Shown: positions 26,091 through 34,385 of the stretch, one piece after another | Position numbering within the stretch: position 1 is the stretch's first letter | How the letters are laid out: each line of letters begins with the position of its first letter | DNA from: Paraburkholderia sp. PGU19 | Lineage (GTDB): Bacteria > Pseudomonadota > Gammaproteobacteria > Burkholderiales > Burkholderiaceae | Assembly: GCF_013426915.1 (NCBI RefSeq) | Contig: NZ_AP023180.1 | Span: 186,001 to 250,000, forward strand | Direction: 5' to 3' | Length of the DNA stretch: 64,000 nucleotides | Position numbers and translations under genes: made by a program | Notes under the pieces: generated by a model | Database searches by the model: none | Seen by the model: the letters and a program-made list of their open reading frames with translations, nothing else | What the model was told of the DNA's origin: nothing

Positions 26091-27041
26091 ATGCTGTCTA
26101 CGCTCGAAATCCTGCTGCCTGTCTTCGCGCTGATCTTCGCGGGCTTTTTCTGCCGCCGTCGCAATCTGCTCGGCCCCACGGCCGCTTCCGAACTGAACCG
26201 CTTCGTCGTGTGGCTCGCGCTGCCCGCACTGCTGTTCGACACGATGGCCCATTCGACCTGGCATCAGCTCGATCAGCCGGCCTTCATCGCGACGTTCTCG
26301 ATTGCCTGTGCGGGCGTGTTCGTGGTCGTGCTGCTGGCGCGGCTCGCGAGCGGAAGGCATCTTGCCGATGCGAGCGTCGACGCGATTGCGGCGTCGTATC
26401 CGAACACGGGATACATCGGCTTTCCGCTTGGACTACTCGCGTTCGGCAAGGCAAGCCTCACGCCGACTACCATCGCGACGATCATCGTCGCCTGTGTGCT
26501 GTTCGCGCTCGCGATCGTGCTGATCGAGATCGGCTTGCAGACCGAGCGCACGCCGCACAAGCTCGGCGCGAAAGTGGTGTGGCGGCTGCTGAGGAATCCG
26601 CTGATCGCGTCGCCGATCCTCGGTGTGCTGGCGGCGAGCGCGGATGTCACGCTGCCGCATAGCGTCGAGACCTTTTTGAAGCTGCTGAGCGGCGCGGCGA
26701 GCCCATGCGCGCTGGTGAGCCTCGGGCTGTTCCTCGCGGAAAAACGCACGCCGGCGGAGCAAGCGGCCGAGCCAGTCACGTCGTTCGTGCTGACAGCCAT
26801 CAAGCTGATCGCGCAGCCGGCGCTCGCATGGTGGATCGCCGCGCGGGTGTTTGCGCTGCCCACGCCGATGGTCGACATGGCCGTGCTGCTCGCCGCGCTG
26901 CCAACAGGCACGGGCCCTTACATGCTCGCCGAGTTCTATGAGCGCGAGGCGCACATCACGTCGCAGACCATTCTGCTGTCGACGCTCGGCTCGCTCGTTT
27001 CGCTGTCGCTGCTGTTGTTCTATATGCACGCGCCGGGGTGA
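26091..27041 (+). CDS. AEC-family transporter (auxin efflux carrier/malonate carrier type)
   Basis: The 316-residue protein has ten hydrophobic segments in two halves separated by a polar region around 155-175, the AEC layout. SYPNTGYIGFPLG (about 103-115) and AALPTGTGPYMLAEFY (about 265-280) are the two discontinuous-helix motifs containing Asn/Gly and Pro. Members export or import carboxylates such as malonate. The divergent LysR gene suggests inducible expression by an aromatic or organic acid; substrate not determinable. Confidence 0.85.
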   Translation: MLSTLEILLPVFALIFAGFFCRRRNLLGPTAASELNRFVVWLALPALLFDTMAHSTWHQLDQPAFIATFSIACAGVFVVVLLARLASGRHLADASVDAIAASYPNTGYIGFPLGLLAFGKASLTPTTIATIIVACVLFALAIVLIEIGLQTERTPHKLGAKVVWRLLRNPLIASPILGVLAASADVTLPHSVETFLKLLSGAASPCALVSLGLFLAEKRTPAEQAAEPVTSFVLTAIKLIAQPALAWWIAARVFALPTPMVDMAVLLAALPTGTGPYMLAEFYEREAHITSQTILLSTLGSLVSLSLLLFYMHAPG

Positions 27042-27131
27042 CGGCAACGGGTTGATCCGTTGTCGCGGTCTCACAACGCGCGCTGAATGAGCAGTGGTCT
27101 GCTGATTTTTTTCGCCTTACACTCGGCGTTG

Positions 27132-27166
27132 GTTCCATATAAGGATATATGTTTCGAATATGGAAC
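27132..27166. promoter_or_regulatory. Inverted repeat upstream of the chemoreceptor gene, possible IclR-type sites
   Basis: GTTCCATAT (27132-27140) and ATATGGAAC (27158-27166) form a perfect 9-base inverted repeat with 17 bases between. Each half can also be read as an imperfect GTTCC-N5/6-GGAAC palindrome (GTTCCATATAAGGA and GTTTCGAATATGGAAC), the form used by many IclR regulators. It lies 56-90 bases before the receptor start. No IclR gene is present in the window. Confidence 0.4.
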
Positions 27167-27221
27167 AAAAAGCGACCGACATATCGGCGAAAAGCAGGCA
27201 GACAGCGAGAGACCAGACAAC

Positions 27222-28769
27222 ATGAAAAGCTTGACCATCAACGCCCGGATCGCGACGACGATCGCGTTCCTCGGCGTGCTGCTGATCGCGACGGGCGCGC
27301 TCGGCATCTTCGGCATGGCGAAAAGCAACCGGGCGCAGCGCGACGCGTATGAGGTCAATTTCGCGTCGGTGGTTGCGCTGGGGCGCTCGGGGACGGCGAT
27401 GTCGCGGGCGCGCTTCGGTCTCGACTGGGCGATGAGCAATCCGAATTCGCCGCAGCTTGGCGAGCAGTTGAACCGCGCGAAGCGCCTGCTCGGCGACGCC
27501 GACAAGGCGTGGGCCGACTTCCGCGCACTGCCGAAGACGCCCGAACTGCAGCGCCTCACCGACGATCTCGACGCCAAACGCACGGCCGTCATGCGCGACG
27601 GCATCGACCAGCTGATCCAGGCGATCGGCAGCGGCGACACGAGCTGGATGGACGAGAGCCGCGCGAATCATCTGATCGGCTTGTACTCGGCGATGAACGC
27701 GAGCCAGGGCGCGCTGGAAAAATATCTCGACGCCGCCGCCCAGGCCGCCGCCGATCATTCTTCCGCGACGTTCCGCACGCTGCTGACGGCGTGCATCGCT
27801 AGCATCGTCGTCGGGCTGGGTGTCGCGTTCCTCAGTTGGCGGGCGCTGCGCCGCGCGATCATGTCGCCGATGCGCGACGCGCTCGGTCAGTTCGACGCGA
27901 TCGCATCGGGCGAATTGCGCACGCGCGTCGAGATCCGTTCCGAGGACGAAATGGGCACGCTGCTCCATGGCCTCGCGACGATGCAGGACAAACTCGGCGC
28001 GACGATCACGACGGTGCGCAAGGGTTCCGATTCGATCGCGGCTGCGACGCAGCAGATCGCGGCGGGCAACCTGGATCTGTCGCAGCGGACGGAGGAGCAG
28101 GCCGCGTCGCTGGAGCAGACGGCTGCGGCGATGGACGAGCTGACGTCGACGGTGCAACTGAACGCCGAGAACGCGCAGCACGCGAGCAAGCTGGCGGAGG
28201 ACGCATCGTCGATGACGGCGCACGGGCGCGAAGCGGTCGGCAGCCTTGTGGAGACGATGCATCTGATTGACGCAGGCTCGTCGAAGATGACGGGCATCAT
28301 CACGGCGATCGAAGGGATCGCGTTTCAGACCAACATTCTGGCGCTGAACGCGGCTGTCGAGGCGGCGCGGGCGGGCGAGGAGGGGCGCGGTTTTGCCGTC
28401 GTCGCGGGCGAGGTGCGCAGTCTCGCGCAACGGTCCGCTGCGGCGGCGAAAGAGATTGGCTTGCTGATCGCGGATTCGACGTCGCGCGTCGCGCATGGCG
28501 CGCAGATCGCGACGGGTGCGGGCGATACCATTCGCGATATCGAGACCGCGATTTCTCGGGTCGCCAAGATCGTCGGCGAGATTGCGACGGCGTCGCAGCA
28601 GCAGAGCGACGGGATCAAGGAAGTGAGCCTTGCTGTTACGCAGATGGATGAAGTGACGCAGCAGAACGCGGCGCTGGTCGAGGAGAATGCGGCGACCGCG
28701 GCCGCGTTGGCGGATGAGGCTAAACGGTTGAGTGAGTTGACGGCGGCGTTCAGGGTAGATGTGGTTTGA
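27222..28769 (+). CDS. Methyl-accepting chemotaxis protein
   Basis: The 515-residue inner-membrane receptor has TM1 at about 8-30, a four-helix-bundle periplasmic sensor at about 31-190, TM2 at about 191-212, a HAMP domain at about 213-265 and a long signalling helix pair. The hairpin tip is conserved ([20 protein letters not shown] and [20 protein letters not shown]). It ends at TAAFRVDVV and lacks a C-terminal NWETF-type tether for CheR/CheB. ATG 27222 fits TM1; 45 in-frame codons upstream look like promoter DNA. The attractant is unknown. Confidence 0.92.
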   Translation: MKSLTINARIATTIAFLGVLLIATGALGIFGMAKSNRAQRDAYEVNFASVVALGRSGTAMSRARFGLDWAMSNPNSPQLGEQLNRAKRLLGDADKAWADFRALPKTPELQRLTDDLDAKRTAVMRDGIDQLIQAIGSGDTSWMDESRANHLIGLYSAMNASQGALEKYLDAAAQAAADHSSATFRTLLTACIASIVVGLGVAFLSWRALRRAIMSPMRDALGQFDAIASGELRTRVEIRSEDEMGTLLHGLATMQDKLGATITTVRKGSDSIAAATQQIAAGNLDLSQRTEEQAASLEQTAAAMDELTSTVQLNAENAQHASKLAEDASSMTAHGREAVGSLVETMHLIDAGSSKMTGIITAIEGIAFQTNILALNAAVEAARAGEEGRGFAVVAGEVRSLAQRSAAAAKEIGLLIADSTSRVAHGAQIATGAGDTIRDIETAISRVAKIVGEIATASQQQSDGIKEVSLAVTQMDEVTQQNAALVEENAATAAALADEAKRLSELTAAFRVDVV

Positions 28770-28791
28770 GGGCTAACATGTGGTGTGCTTG

Positions 28792-29466
28792 TGTTTGCGC
28801 TGGCATCCGCGATGCGTTAGCGTGCTTCACGCGTCGCCCCTGTGCGGGGCGGCACCTACTTTTCTTTGCCGCCGCAAAGAAAAGTAGGCAAAAGAAAGCG
28901 GCGAACCCCGCCAGCCTGTGTTCCTATCCACGGGCCCCCAACGTCCCCACGCTTCACATTCCAGTGCCCTAGTCGGTGCTCGTTGCCAACGCTTCGAATG
29001 AACGCCTCACCCACTTCAAACACCCGCACACGTGCGAGCGGCAGCGAATGGTATGTGCCGCCCAGGTGGCAAACTGTGTGTAGGTTGTCGCGTCGTACAA
29101 GGTAGCGCTCTTACAGGGTGGAACGCGTGCGCTATCGGGTCCGAAGTGAGGCGTGTGGAGTGCTACGGCCTACACACAGTTTGCCACCTGGGCGGCGGTG
29201 GACTATCTGGCACGGCATGATGCAGCGCGGGTGCGTGAAGCGGGTGAGGCGCACCGCAAGCGCGCTGGCAACGAACGCGGAACAAGCAGGTTACCGTGTG
29301 AAGCGTAAGACCCTGCGGGGGCCCCTCAGGCAAACACAAGGATTGGCGGTGTGAGCCGCTTTCTTTTGCCTACTTTTCTTTGCGGCGGCAAAGAAAAGTA
29401 GGTGCCGCCCCGCACAGGGGCGACGCGTGAAGCATGCTAACGCATCGCGGATGCCAGCGAAAACAC
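28792..29466. repeat. Palindromic intergenic repeat, copy B
   Basis: Same element as at 16.1 kb, about 675 bases, with outer arms, TACTTTTCTTTGC palindromes (about 28857-28886 and 29371-29400) and inner GCCCAGGTGGCAAACTGTGT arms at about 29061 and 29172. Its core is in the same orientation as copy A. It lies between the 3' ends of the chemoreceptor gene and the convergent dehydrogenase gene. Confidence 0.9.
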
Positions 29467-29557
29467 GAGCAAACCAAACCGACCGCGCCACGAAGTTAAA
29501 ACGCGAATGCCAGCGCAAAGGCCGAAACACCCAAAAACCAAAACCGAACCGAGCCCC

Positions 29558-30801
29558 TCACCCAAACCTCTCCACCCGAAACGGCCTCGGATCGGCAAAC
29601 GGCGTCTCCCCAGTCATCATCTCAGCGAGCAGCCGCCCGGTAACAGGCCCGAGCGTCAGCCCATGATGGTTATGCCCAAACGCGAACCACAGCCCACGAT
29701 GACGCGGCGCCGGCCCGATCACAGGCCGCATATCCGGCGTGCAAGGCCGCATCCCGAGCCACGGCTTGTCATCGACGCGCTCTCCCAGCCCAAACGTCAC
29801 ACGCGCGAGCGGCTCGACACGTTCGAGCTGAATGCCCGTCGGCGGCGCGCCGCGCTCCGCGATCTCGACGCCCGTCGTCAGGCGCAGGCGGTTGCCTTCC
29901 ATCGGCGCAATCACATAGCCGCGTTCCGTATCGACAATAGGCACGGACAGCATCTGCCGCGCCGGCCGATAGTGCATGTGATAGCCACGCTTCGCGCGCA
30001 GCGGAATGCGATAGCCGAGCGGCTCGAACACGGTATCGGACCACGGCCCAAGCGCGAGCACGACTTCTTTCGCGCTGAGCGTGCCGTGTTGCGTCTCGAC
30101 GGTCCACCCATCGCCCGATGAACGCAAGGTCGCCGCATCGCCAGTGACGAAGGTCCCGCCGTTCGCTTCGAACAGCCGCGCATAGCCTTTCACCAGCGCG
30201 CCCGGATTCAGCACGCTTTTAGGGTCCTTCCAGTGAATCGCCCCGACGATGCCTTCGCCCACCGACGGCTCTTGCGCATGCAGCGCGGCCGCGTCGAGCA
30301 CGCTCACATGCAGTCCATGCTCGCGGATCGCGTCTTCCGATGCTCTCGCTTCGCTGTCGAACGCGGCGCGCGTGCGGAACGCCTCGATCCAGCCGCCGTC
30401 GTGCACGAGCTGGCCGACACCCGCGCGCGCGATCAGCTTGTCGTGTTCGTCGACACAGGCGGCGATCAACGGCATCAGGTCGCGCGCGGCAGTGGCGAGC
30501 CGCTGCGGCGACGATTCCCACCAGAAGCGCGCGAGCCAGGCCGCGTAAGCGGGGATCGCCTTGTAGTCCCAGTAGAGATCGGTCGACTGGTTGCGCGCGT
30601 AGCGCAGCAGTGTGCCAATCTTGCGCGGAAAGCCGTACGGCACGAGCGACGAGCGCTCGATCAGCCCCGCGTTGCCGAAGCTCGTCTCCTCGCCGGGGCG
30701 CGCCGGTCGACCAGCGCGACGCGCCGCCCGCGATCCTGCAGATGCAACGCCGACGACACGCCGACGATGCCCGCGCCCAGCACGATGACGTCGAAATCCA
30801 T
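29558..30801 (-). pseudogene. DadA/DauA-like FAD-dependent D-amino acid dehydrogenase, frameshifted
   Basis: The N-terminus (ATG 30801, MDFDVIVLGAGIVGVSSALH, the FAD-binding GxGxxG) and the catalytic body (from about 30690 down to 29558, with GNAGLIERSSLVPYGFP and GLWFAFGHNHHGLTLGPVTG) lie in adjacent frames. Adding one C at the C4 run (plus-strand GGGG 30695-30698) joins RRAP to GEETSFGNAGL and gives a 414-residue enzyme, the normal DadA/DauA length. DauA oxidises D-arginine and other basic D-amino acids. The nearby ornithine-cyclodeaminase-like reductase and YheO-type regulator match the dauB and dauR partners. It is read as one gene broken by one base. Confidence 0.82.
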
Positions 30802-30920
30802 AGCGATTGAAATGATGTTGAGTGATGCGTCAGAAGCGCAACGAGCGCGTGTCGCCACGCGCTCGCGCATTGAGTCGACGGGGCCGCGTCAGGTGCGGCC
30901 GGCTTCGGCTCAGCAGCGTA

Positions 30921-31700
30921 TCACTTCGCGATGATGTCGCGCTTGAAGTACTTCTGCGACAGCGCCGTCAGCGTGCCGTCCTTCTTCAGCTCGGCGAGCG
31001 CGGCATCGACCTTCGCCTGCAGTGCCTTGTCGCCCTTGCGCAGACCGAAGCCCGTGCCTTCGCCGAGCGTCGACGGATCTTTCAGCGGCTCGCCGACCAT
31101 ATCGAAGCCCGCGCCCGCCGGCTTGCTCAGGAAACCATCTTGCGCCGTCTGCGCTTCCTGCACGGCGGCGTCCAGACGTCCCGCGGCGAGGTCCGCGTAC
31201 ACCTGATCCTGGTCCTGATACGACACGATCTGCACGCCCGCATTCGCCCAGTGCCCCTTCAGGAAGTCTTCCTGCGACGAGCCTTGCAGCACGCCGACGC
31301 GCTTGCCCTGCAGGCTCTTCACGTCCGGCAGCAGATTGGAGCCGCGCTTCGCGATCATCACGATGGGCACGACGTAAATGGGCGGCGTAAACGCGATGCT
31401 TTCCTTGCGTTTGGACGTGATGTTCATCGCCGAGTTGATCACGTCGAACTTGCGCGCCTGCAACGCAGGAATCAGCCCGTCGAATGCGTTCTCGACCCAC
31501 ACGCATTTCACCTTCATCTTCGCGCAGACCGCGTTGCCGACGTCCACATCGAAGCCTTCGAGCTGGCCCGACGCAGTTTTGCTTTCGAACGGAGGGTAGG
31601 CGGCTTCGATGCCGAAGCGCAACGTGTCGGACGATTGCGCACAGGCGGCGCCCGCCGTCATGGCAAGGACGGCGGCGGCGAAGGAGAGCTTCAGGTTCAT
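30921..31700 (-). CDS. Amino-acid ABC transporter periplasmic binding protein (HisJ/ArgT type)
   Basis: The 259-residue type II binding protein has a signal peptide (about 1-22, ending GAACAQ) and the family opening LRFGIEAAYPPFESKTASGQ, then LEGFDVDVGNAVCAKMKVKC. The pattern is that of lysine/arginine/ornithine-binding proteins. Start ATG 31700 has AGGAA upstream; an earlier in-frame start lies outside the signal peptide. It sits upstream of the dehydrogenase on the same strand. No permease or ATPase gene is adjacent, so it must use components encoded elsewhere. The substrate is probably a basic, perhaps D-, amino acid. Confidence 0.85.
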   Translation of the reverse strand: MNLKLSFAAAVLAMTAGAACAQSSDTLRFGIEAAYPPFESKTASGQLEGFDVDVGNAVCAKMKVKCVWVENAFDGLIPALQARKFDVINSAMNITSKRKESIAFTPPIYVVPIVMIAKRGSNLLPDVKSLQGKRVGVLQGSSQEDFLKGHWANAGVQIVSYQDQDQVYADLAAGRLDAAVQEAQTAQDGFLSKPAGAGFDMVGEPLKDPSTLGEGTGFGLRKGDKALQAKVDAALAELKKDGTLTALSQKYFKRDIIAK

Positions 31701-31759
31701 GACGGTTCCTGTCGTTGATGATCGGACCACGCGCGACAAGCGGCGGTGCAGTGGAAATA

Positions 31760-31803
31760 TAGACTGAAAGTCCAGTATGGACTATAGGGAATACGATAGT
31801 CCA
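31760..31803. promoter_or_regulatory. Tandem operator half-sites upstream of the binding-protein gene
   Basis: Six-base half-sites recur every nine bases: TAGACT (31760), AGTCCA (31769), TGGACT (31778). AGTCCA-GTA-TGGACT is a perfect palindrome, and another AGTCCA follows near 31798. They share the TAGACT-N3-AGTCYA form with the dyad at 31947-31963 before the divergent reductase gene, suggesting one regulator acts on both promoters. Confidence 0.6.
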
Positions 31804-31946
31804 GTGATCAAAAATGTTGTTCTGTTTCCTTCCAGGCCTTACACGGAAAGGGCAGGAGCCGCGAAAAGCCTATCTGTACGGGTCGCCTTGCGCACACTCC
31901 ACACGTCCGAAACGAGACTTTTTTGTCCAAATTGGCACAGTCTCAA

Positions 31947-31963
31947 GTAGACTATAAGTCTAC
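31947..31963. promoter_or_regulatory. Operator-like palindrome upstream of the reductase gene
   Basis: GTAGACT-ATA-AGTCTAC is a perfect palindrome with 7-base arms, about 75 bases before the start of the ornithine-cyclodeaminase-like gene. It matches the TAGACT/AGTCCA half-sites at 31760-31803. The YheO-type regulator downstream is the natural candidate to bind it. Confidence 0.6.
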
Positions 31964-32035
31964 GTTTCCGTCGAATTGCCGATCGGACAGCAATTGCAAT
32001 TGACGCATCACGCGTCGCCTGAGGAGATGATTTCG

Positions 32036-33001
32036 ATGATGACCGCCTTGCCACTCGCCGTTGACGAACAGGCCGTCCGTGCCGCGCTGCCCGCGCTCGA
32101 CGTGCGCCGCGCGCTGACCGCGATGTTTCGCGCGCTCGCTTCCGCCGAGGCGGTGCAGCCGCCGCAAACGCTGACGCTGTTCCCGAACGGCGCGGGCGAC
32201 TTCATTACCTATCTAGGCGTGCTCGCCGACGCGAAGGTGTTCGGCGCGAAGCTGTCGCCGTATATCGTGACGGGCGGCAAGCCGGTGATCACGGCCTGGA
32301 CCGCGCTGATGTCGATGGAAACGGGGCAGCCGCTGATGTGGTGCGACGCGGGTCTGCTCACCACCGAGCGCACGGCGGGCACCACGGCGCTCGCCGTCGA
32401 CCAGCTTGCGCGCACCGATGCGAAGCGGCTTGCGATCATCGGCGCGGGCGCGGTCGGCCTCGCGCATCTGCGGCATGTCGCGCCGCTGCGTGCGTGGGAA
32501 TCGATTCGCGTGTTTTCGCCCGATCTCGCCGCCAGCGATGCGAAGCGCGCCGCCGTGCAAGCCGCCGATGCACGCGCCGAAGCCAGCGCGAGCATCGAAG
32601 CGTGTGTGAAGGATGCTGACGTCGTGATGCTGTGCACGTCGTCGGGCACGCCCGTGCTGCCGCGCGACGCACTGACGAAGCCCGCGCTCATCACGTCGAT
32701 CAGCACGAATGCCGTGAACGCGCACGAAATCGACCCGGCGTGGCTGCCGGACATGGACGTCTACTGCGACTATCGCGCGACGACGCCCGCGAGCGCCGGC
32801 GAGATGAAGCTCGCCGCGCAGCACGGCTGGTCGCCGCAGAAAGTGAAGGGCGATCTGCCGTCGCTGCTGGCTGGCACCTGCGAGAAGCCCGCGTATGTGC
32901 GGCACGCGTTCTTCCGCTCGATCGGCCTCGGCCTCGAAGACGTCGCGATCGCCAGCGAGCTTTATCGCCACCTGACGGATCGTGGAGACCAGGCACAATA
33001 G
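32036..33001 (+). CDS. Ornithine cyclodeaminase/mu-crystallin family reductase, DauB-like
   Basis: The 321-residue protein has the family dinucleotide-binding motif IIGAGAVGLAHLRHVAPL (about 136-153), with DADVVMLCTSSGTPVL and a C-terminal lobe containing SIGLGLEDVAIASELY. In Pseudomonas the dauB product of this family reduces the imino acid made by D-arginine dehydrogenase to the L-form, so the pair converts D-Arg to L-Arg. Divergence from the binding-protein and dehydrogenase genes and closeness to a YheO-type regulator support that role. ATG 32036 lies nine bases after GAGGAG; ATGs at 32027 and 32039 are alternatives. Confidence 0.82.
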   Translation: MMTALPLAVDEQAVRAALPALDVRRALTAMFRALASAEAVQPPQTLTLFPNGAGDFITYLGVLADAKVFGAKLSPYIVTGGKPVITAWTALMSMETGQPLMWCDAGLLTTERTAGTTALAVDQLARTDAKRLAIIGAGAVGLAHLRHVAPLRAWESIRVFSPDLAASDAKRAAVQAADARAEASASIEACVKDADVVMLCTSSGTPVLPRDALTKPALITSISTNAVNAHEIDPAWLPDMDVYCDYRATTPASAGEMKLAAQHGWSPQKVKGDLPSLLAGTCEKPAYVRHAFFRSIGLGLEDVAIASELYRHLTDRGDQAQ

Positions 33002-33090
33002 CTACAATGGCGATCAGCCGCCGCTGCGGGTCGAGCGAGACAACCGCAGCGGCATCATGAATACCCCGCGAAGACTGCCCCTGCCCGCCG

Positions 33091-33735
33091 ATGCGCAAGA
33101 AGAATACGTCCCCCGTCAAGGATCTGCTGCTGACCCGCTATGCGCCCATCGCGGACGGCATCGCCGCACTGTTCTTCCCGTACGCGGAAGTGGTGATCCA
33201 CGATCTGCATGATCAGACCGTGCTGTATCTCGCGAACAATCTGTCGAAGCGGGAAATCGGCGACGATTCCGCGCTCGAGGAAACCGAGCATTCGGCACGC
33301 GAGCGCGTGATCGGCCCGTACGAGAAGCTCAACTGGGACGGCCGCCGGATGCGCTGCGTGAGCAACGTGCTGTTCGACGACAACGGCCAGCCGGCGGGCA
33401 TGCTGTGCATCAATTTCAACATCGCCGTATTCGACGACGTGCGCTCGACGCTCGATCTGTTCATCAAGGGCGCAGGCGTCGTCGCGCAGCCGGAAGAGCT
33501 ATTCCGCGACGACTGGCAGGAGCGCATCAACACGTTCCTGCACGGCTGGCTGCGCGAGCGGCAGATCGGTCTCAACGGACTCACGCGCGAGCACCGGCGT
33601 GAACTGGTCGAAGCGCTCTATGCGGAAGGCGCGTTTCGCGGCAAAAGCTCGGCGAACTATGTCGCGAACGTGCTTGGCATGGGGCGTGCAACAGTCTATA
33701 AGCACCTGAAGCAGATGAAAGAGGGCGCGAGCTGA
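33091..33735 (+). CDS. YheO-type PAS/HTH transcriptional regulator, DauR-like
   Basis: The 214-residue protein has the YheO-like PAS domain (about 12-125: RYAPIADGIAALFFPYAEVV, IHDLHDQTVLYLANN, then GMLCINFNIAVFDDV) and a C-terminal HTH (about 165-210: REHRRELVEALYAEGAFRGK, then SANYVANVLGMGRATVYKHL). DauR of the D-arginine dauBAR operon has this domain order. It lies 89 bases after the reductase gene on the same strand. Likely ligand is a basic amino acid. Confidence 0.87.
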   Translation: MRKKNTSPVKDLLLTRYAPIADGIAALFFPYAEVVIHDLHDQTVLYLANNLSKREIGDDSALEETEHSARERVIGPYEKLNWDGRRMRCVSNVLFDDNGQPAGMLCINFNIAVFDDVRSTLDLFIKGAGVVAQPEELFRDDWQERINTFLHGWLRERQIGLNGLTREHRRELVEALYAEGAFRGKSSANYVANVLGMGRATVYKHLKQMKEGAS

Positions 33736-33797
33736 CGCATGCGGCTGCGTGCCGCTCGCGCTGCTTTGTCCAATCATGCATCAGTGAGGAAACGACT

Positions 33798-33995
33798 GTG
33801 ACCGTACGTTATCGACACTACAAGGGCGGCATTTACGAGTTCATCTGCGAGGCGACGCTCGAATCGGACCCGAGCATCACGATGATCGTCTATCGCGCCG
33901 ACAACGGCACCATCTGGACGCGGCCGGCATCGGTATTCTTCGAGATGATCGAGCACGAAGGGCAGACCGTGCCGCGCTTTGCACCCATCAACTAG
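33798..33995 (+). CDS. DUF1653 family protein, 65 residues
   Basis: The small cytoplasmic protein MTVRYRHYKGGIYEFICEAT... contains the DUF1653 pattern YRHYKG-Y near the start, VYRADNGTIWTRPASVFFE in the middle and RFAPI at the end. The start is GTG at 33798, with GAGG about 10 bases upstream. Function unknown. Confidence 0.8.
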   Translation: MTVRYRHYKGGIYEFICEATLESDPSITMIVYRADNGTIWTRPASVFFEMIEHEGQTVPRFAPIN

Positions 33996-34005
33996 CGCCG
34001 ATCGA

Positions 34006-34380
34006 CTAGAAGCGCCGGACGGGCGGCGTAGCCGGCGCGGATGGAATATCGGCGGCGTCGGGCGCGTCGAGCACCAGATCGCTCTGCGCGACGGCCACGC
34101 ACGGCAGGATGTAGCCCTGCGCCTTTTCTTCGGCGCTGACGCCGGGCCATTCGACCGTATAGCGCACGCTGCCTGATTCCAGCCGGCAAAGGCATGTCCG
34201 GCACGTGCCGTTGCGGCACATGCGCGGCAGATGCAGATTCGCGAAACCCGCAGCTTCGAGAACGGTGAGCGATTCGGGCGCATCGAACGTGCGTCCGAGC
34301 GGCTCGACACGCACCGTGAAGGTCCGCTCCTCATTCGATTCATGCAGCGGCGCGCTGCGGGACGGTTCTTCGCTGGACAT
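34006..34380 (-). CDS. Plant-type [2Fe-2S] ferredoxin
   Basis: The 124-residue protein has the cluster motif CRNGTCRTC (C-X4-C-X2-C) and the fourth ligand in GYILPCVAV about 30 residues on. The N-terminal 20 residues are polar and the last 20 Ala/Pro-rich. It starts at ATG 34380, five bases after the stop of the MbfA-like gene, so the two are co-transcribed. A role in electron delivery for iron handling is plausible. The frame stays open upstream, but only as the shadow of the neighbouring gene. Confidence 0.87.
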   Translation of the reverse strand: MSSEEPSRSAPLHESNEERTFTVRVEPLGRTFDAPESLTVLEAAGFANLHLPRMCRNGTCRTCLCRLESGSVRYTVEWPGVSAEEKAQGYILPCVAVAQSDLVLDAPDAADIPSAPATPPVRRF

Positions 34381-34385
34381 CGCGC

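Noticed and set aside
27117..28496. 459-codon minus-strand frame opposite the chemoreceptor
   Set aside because: Shadow of a clear MCP with conserved signalling tip.
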